Part shown: in pieces, positions 4,060 through 7,481 of the stretch
How the letters are laid out: each line of letters begins with the position of its first letter
Position numbering within the stretch: position 1 is the stretch's first letter
From: Candidatus Nitrosopumilus sp.
GTDB taxonomy: Archaea; Thermoproteota; Nitrososphaeria; Nitrososphaerales; Nitrosopumilaceae
Assembly: GCA_022758935.1 (NCBI GenBank)
Contig: JAEMQG010000195.1
Location: forward strand, 1-7,481
Direction of reading: 5' to 3'
Length of the DNA: 7,481 bases
Position numbers and translations under genes: made by a program
The notes under the pieces: model-generated
Told to the model about the DNA's origin: nothing
The model's database searches: none
What the model saw: only the letters and a program-made list of their open reading frames with translations

Positions 4060-7000
4060 ATGAATAACGAAATAAAACGAAAAATAACTAGTCTTACATT
4101 AATGACAATTATGTTAGCAGGCGGTATGATTGCAGCTGCACCTTCAATGGTACCAGCAGCACATGCAGCTAACGCTAACCTATTTGTCTCCGCAGAAAAC
4201 TCGCAGTTTTCAAACTACATGTCAGGACCTCAGGTCATTGAAGTAGTTGTAATTGATTCAGACATTAACGATACTGATCAGGCGAAAGGTGAACCAGACG
4301 TTACTATCAACGGCAAAATACTTAGAATGGTACAAGCCGTAGACGGTAACTGGTATGGTTACTTTGCAGATAGAGACATGGCAACAATTGCAGATTCTAC
4401 AGCAATCACAACTGGTGAAGGCTTAGACTTTGGTACATTTTGTCCTAACACAACAAATCTTGGTCAGGGCACAAGCTCAGTAACAGTATCTGATACTAGC
4501 GGTGTCGCTGTCCCAGGTGCAACAGGTGGTGTACCTGTAGGAAGTGCAACAGGTGGCGTAATTGCTGCTGTTGCATGTACTGCATTTACAGCAACTGATA
4601 ACATGAATGTAATCAGAGAAGAAAAGGATATCAACAAAAGTATTCCTTTGAATCCTGCAAACGGTGCAGGACAATTAGGTATTAATGCAAACGTGTGGCC
4701 ATTTATCCAACTATACACTCTAAACCCAACTGGTAACGTTGTAATTCAGTACAACAAAGGTGGTGGTGTTCAAACAACAACACTTACTTTTGATACTGTA
4801 TCTCAATTTGCCAAATCAAGTTTAGATAAAGCAAAGTATACTACAACCTCTCAAGTACACGTTACATTAACTGACTTATGGCTTAACATCGACCCAACCG
4901 ATGAAGATTCTTGGACATTTGGTACCAATAAAACAAACACATTGAGTACTAACTACCAAGTCTTCAACGAGAACGGTGGACTGGAAGGCGCAGGAGTTGC
5001 TGGCGGTATTATTCCTATCAATAGTGTTCTAAAATCTTTGATGGTAGAAGAAAACGCCATATTGATACTAAACGCTGATAAACAAAACAGTGGAACTCCA
5101 ATTTTGACACTACAGGACAACGATGATTCACAAATCACTTGTTCTGCACCTCAAAATGCTTCTACATGTACTGCAACAAACCTTGCAGTTTCTGGCTTAG
5201 GTATCAACACACAACCAATTACAGTTACTGAACAAGGACCAAACTCTGGTATCTTTGGAACATATGACGAATCAGATAAATCTGTAATCATAATTACAGA
5301 TAACGCCAAAAGAGGCACATCTGCTTCCATTGATTACAATGAAAAACCAGTGACAGTCCAAGTAGGATTTGACTTTGCAACAGTGAATATCGCACCAATT
5401 GATGCTATATGGACCTCTGGAGAAGAGATTCCACTCACATTAGTTGATGGCGATGCAAACAAAAACAGTAGAGCTGACGAAGACCTTGACTTGTTTAACA
5501 CCGGTGTAGCATTGATCCCAGCACTTCAAACTGGTGATCCATTCACATTAGGTGAAGCAGGTACAGAAGGTTCAACAAAAGCTCAGGCTGTTTATGTTAA
5601 TGGTCCAGTAAGTCTTACTCCTAGTAGCCAATTACCTCTTCTCGCAAATACTACTGCAACAGTAAATGTTCAGAAGTTTAGCGAAAGAGCAATTGTAACA
5701 TCTAGCAGTATTACTGCCAATTCACTTGTTGTAGATTTGAGTACAACCTTTGATGAACTTAAAAAGACAATCAGAAACCCAGCATCAGGACCTTTCCATG
5801 GATTTAACTTACTTAACTTAGATGTTAGAAGTCTATCCCAGACAGGTACCTTTGATGTTTACTTGCTAAACTCCACTGATATTATCAGCCCATCTGGATT
5901 ACTTAATTCAGGTGTTGGCGCATTAAAGATTGCATCTGCTGTTAAGCCACAAAGCTTGACATTATTGAGCAGTGCTGTAAATGCAAAAATATTTGGATCA
6001 GCAACTAACATCAATAACGATGTTGGATTACTCTTTGTTGGTAATCAAGCAGCAGTTGCACAATCAACTGAAGGTATTGCCGCAGACTTCTTCTCATATG
6101 GATTCTTAAATGATGGATTGGAGCAAAACGAAAGAATTGCAAACCAAGTCATCAGATTCGAACTCGAGGAAACTGGCGATAACACAAGTACCTTTGCAGG
6201 TACCGTGGAATTCGTCATGATCACTCAGCTAAACATTCTTGATTCTAACACCTACACTAATCTATCTCCAATTGCCAATGATCCAACTTTCGTTGTCATT
6301 GAAGACTTGGATGATGAAGAATCTCCAAGAGTCAACTATAATGACTTAGGCGCAGATGGTGTTACAACTCAAGTAGCTGATCAAGAAGCAGCACCAGCTC
6401 ATTCAGGTATTGTCTCATTAGATGCAAATTCTTACAAAGTAGCAGACACAGTTAAAGTCACTGCAGAAGACATAGATCTTAACGTCGATTCTGACCTTGT
6501 TGATATCTATACCGTAGTTACTAACCCTGGTACATTATTTGATGCAGTTGGAAACAACGCAACATCAATTACATTGTCCAACGGTGATGACCTCGGTAGA
6601 TTACTTGATATCACATTTGATGATCAAAGATGGACAACTCCAACAGATGCAACTTGCTTTGGAATATTAAGCCCACTAGTAGGAACTGATACAGGTCTCG
6701 GTGGAACTGGATTTACTCTAGTTGAAACCGGAGCTCAAACAGGTATCTTTGTTGGTGACTTCCAAATCCCAGGTGCATGGTGCAGAGCAGGCGCAACAGC
6801 TCCTGAAACTGTAACCGGTCTCGATATTGAAGTCAACTATGTTGACTTTAGAGATGCATCAGGTGAAGTCATTGAAGTAGGTGATGGTGCAGGCGTTCGC
6901 GCAAACACTGGATCCGTCAGTCTCGATAGAACAGTTTACCCAGTACCATTTGGTATTCCGGATAACTTCAAAACCACTAACAGTGTCGCACCAAAAGGCG

Positions 7001-7481
7001 ATGGAACCTTACAGCGTTCAGTATTCCCAATCCACTTAACTGGAATGAATAGTCCTGGCACACCTCGTGCAGCTGCAGGTTTACAAGCCGGTGAGTTCCT
7101 GAATAATGGTGATCTAATACTTCACGTCCGAGTTAACGATCCAGACTTCGATACATCAGCAACTGGTGAAGACAAAATTGCTCAAAACACACTTGATAAC
7201 CCAACAGGTCCAGTCAAACTCTCTATTCTTAGAGGTTCTGACAGTATCGTATTAGGTTATGCAGGTGGTCCAACAGCAATTAATGGTGTCATTGATACCG
7301 GCGATAACGCAGTAAACATTGGTGGCGTATTTGTCAACGATGTTAACGGCAACGGTATCGTTGATGTCGGTGTAGATTCTACCGTTAGACAATTTGGTCC
7401 AATGGATGAAATCGCACCAGATGCAGGAATATTCGAATCTGATGTAATAGTAAGATATACCGATGGTCCAGTTGACAGTAA
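4060..7481 (+). CDS. S-layer protein of Nitrosopumilus type, 3' end beyond the window
   Basis: The frame is open from ATG 4060 to the window end (1140 codons, no stop); Nitrosopumilus S-layer proteins are, from memory, about 1,700 residues. Residues 1-36 are a Sec signal peptide: basic start NEIKRK, hydrophobic core, and cleavage after AHA (34-36). The exported part forms the two-dimensional lattice around the cell. It is acidic, Asp/Asn/Thr-rich and poor in Lys and Arg, and reads as a chain of Ig-like beta domains. Opening motifs of the DxDxN kind recur (66-70, 463-469, 804-808, 1027-1031), as do closing motifs like NSGIFGTY (395-402, 573-583, 703-714, 889-901, 1120-1127). The calcium-type loop DVNGNGIVD is at 1094-1102. 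There are six cysteines (128, 173, 361, 370, 866, 908) and about ten N-x-S/T sequons (for example N130, N192, N290, N604, N833). LDRTVYPVPFG lies near 914-966. In N. maritimus the negatively charged S-layer is reported to concentrate ammonium. Confidence 0.9.
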   Translation, partial: MNNEIKRKITSLTLMTIMLAGGMIAAAPSMVPAAHAANANLFVSAENSQFSNYMSGPQVIEVVVIDSDINDTDQAKGEPDVTINGKILRMVQAVDGNWYGYFADRDMATIADSTAITTGEGLDFGTFCPNTTNLGQGTSSVTVSDTSGVAVPGATGGVPVGSATGGVIAAVACTAFTATDNMNVIREEKDINKSIPLNPANGAGQLGINANVWPFIQLYTLNPTGNVVIQYNKGGGVQTTTLTFDTVSQFAKSSLDKAKYTTTSQVHVTLTDLWLNIDPTDEDSWTFGTNKTNTLSTNYQVFNENGGLEGAGVAGGIIPINSVLKSLMVEENAILILNADKQNSGTPILTLQDNDDSQITCSAPQNASTCTATNLAVSGLGINTQPITVTEQGPNSGIFGTYDESDKSVIIITDNAKRGTSASIDYNEKPVTVQVGFDFATVNIAPIDAIWTSGEEIPLTLVDGDANKNSRADEDLDLFNTGVALIPALQTGDPFTLGEAGTEGSTKAQAVYVNGPVSLTPSSQLPLLANTTATVNVQKFSERAIVTSSSITANSLVVDLSTTFDELKKTIRNPASGPFHGFNLLNLDVRSLSQTGTFDVYLLNSTDIISPSGLLNSGVGALKIASAVKPQSLTLLSSAVNAKIFGSATNINNDVGLLFVGNQAAVAQSTEGIAADFFSYGFLNDGLEQNERIANQVIRFELEETGDNTSTFAGTVEFVMITQLNILDSNTYTNLSPIANDPTFVVIEDLDDEESPRVNYNDLGADGVTTQVADQEAAPAHSGIVSLDANSYKVADTVKVTAEDIDLNVDSDLVDIYTVVTNPGTLFDAVGNNATSITLSNGDDLGRLLDITFDDQRWTTPTDATCFGILSPLVGTDTGLGGTGFTLVETGAQTGIFVGDFQIPGAWCRAGATAPETVTGLDIEVNYVDFRDASGEVIEVGDGAGVRANTGSVSLDRTVYPVPFGIPDNFKTTNSVAPKGDGTLQRSVFPIHLTGMNSPGTPRAAAGLQAGEFLNNGDLILHVRVNDPDFDTSATGEDKIAQNTLDNPTGPVKLSILRGSDSIVLGYAGGPTAINGVIDTGDNAVNIGGVFVNDVNGNGIVDVGVDSTVRQFGPMDEIAPDAGIFESDVIVRYTDGPVDS
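4501..4554 (+). repeat. Tandem 27-bp in-frame repeat in the S-layer gene
   Basis: Two adjacent nine-codon units encode GVAVPGATG (148-156) and GVPVGSATG (157-165), followed by a third partial GV. At DNA level 4517-4533 and 4544-4560 match at 16 of 17 positions. The unit lies between C128 and C173, probably in an exposed glycine-rich loop. In-frame tandem repeats of this kind can change copy number between strains. Confidence 0.6.

Noticed and set aside
4464..5138. Three minus-strand ORFs inside the S-layer gene
   Set aside because: They are antisense to an unbroken, recognisable S-layer frame; their Ala/Thr/Pro-rich or Cys-rich translations are artefacts of the complementary strand.

Overview
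The window looks like a piece of an ammonia-oxidising archaeon (Nitrososphaerota/Thaumarchaeota, close to Nitrosopumilus or Nitrosarchaeum). This rests on recognition, not on a search. The right half is the start of a very long, acidic, Ig-repeat S-layer protein whose signal peptide and N-terminal region look like those of that group. The DNA is AT-rich. Several genes have a TATA-like box about 25-35 bp before the start codon with no room for a leader, as expected for archaeal leaderless transcripts.

Layout. Bases 1-208 are mostly non-coding; they may hold the last codons and T-tract of a gene entering from the left. Bases 209-1761 (minus strand) are a two-gene type IV toxin-antitoxin operon: an AbiEi-like winged-helix antitoxin/repressor followed by an AbiEii-like nucleotidyltransferase toxin, joined by an ATGA overlap. 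Just upstream, 1766-1841 holds two near-identical 39-bp copies of a perfectly centred dyad, an almost textbook AbiEi double operator. Bases 1972-2208 (plus) encode an orphan 78-residue protein with a possible winged-helix fold. Bases 2314-2798 (minus) are a RelBE/ParDE-type type II module (ribbon-helix-helix antitoxin and RelE-like toxin, also ATGA-overlapped), with 10-bp phased repeats over its promoter. Bases 2896-3792 (minus) are an NAD-dependent sugar-nucleotide epimerase of the GalE-like extended SDR family with a TTG start. Bases 3793-4059 are the divergent promoter region. From 4060 to the window end (plus) runs the S-layer gene, with 1140 codons visible and no stop.

The most informative structural feature is that the last ~95 bp of the epimerase gene, together with its oligo-T terminator, occurs a second time at 2188-2304 in the same orientation, on the far side of the relBE module. 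That copy is frameshifted and decayed. The relBE cassette is therefore bracketed by direct repeats of an epimerase 3' end. This suggests that it was inserted at, or duplicated with, that 3' end, and that it now ends on the second-hand terminator.

As a whole, the region is two autoregulated toxin-antitoxin modules next to cell-surface genes: an epimerase that could supply sugars for glycans, and the S-layer protein, which carries about ten N-glycosylation sequons. The functional link between epimerase and S-layer is inferred only from divergent adjacency. I see no wholly new system here. The candidates for new biology are the bracketed relBE cassette, the orphan 78-residue protein and the dyads in the promoters.
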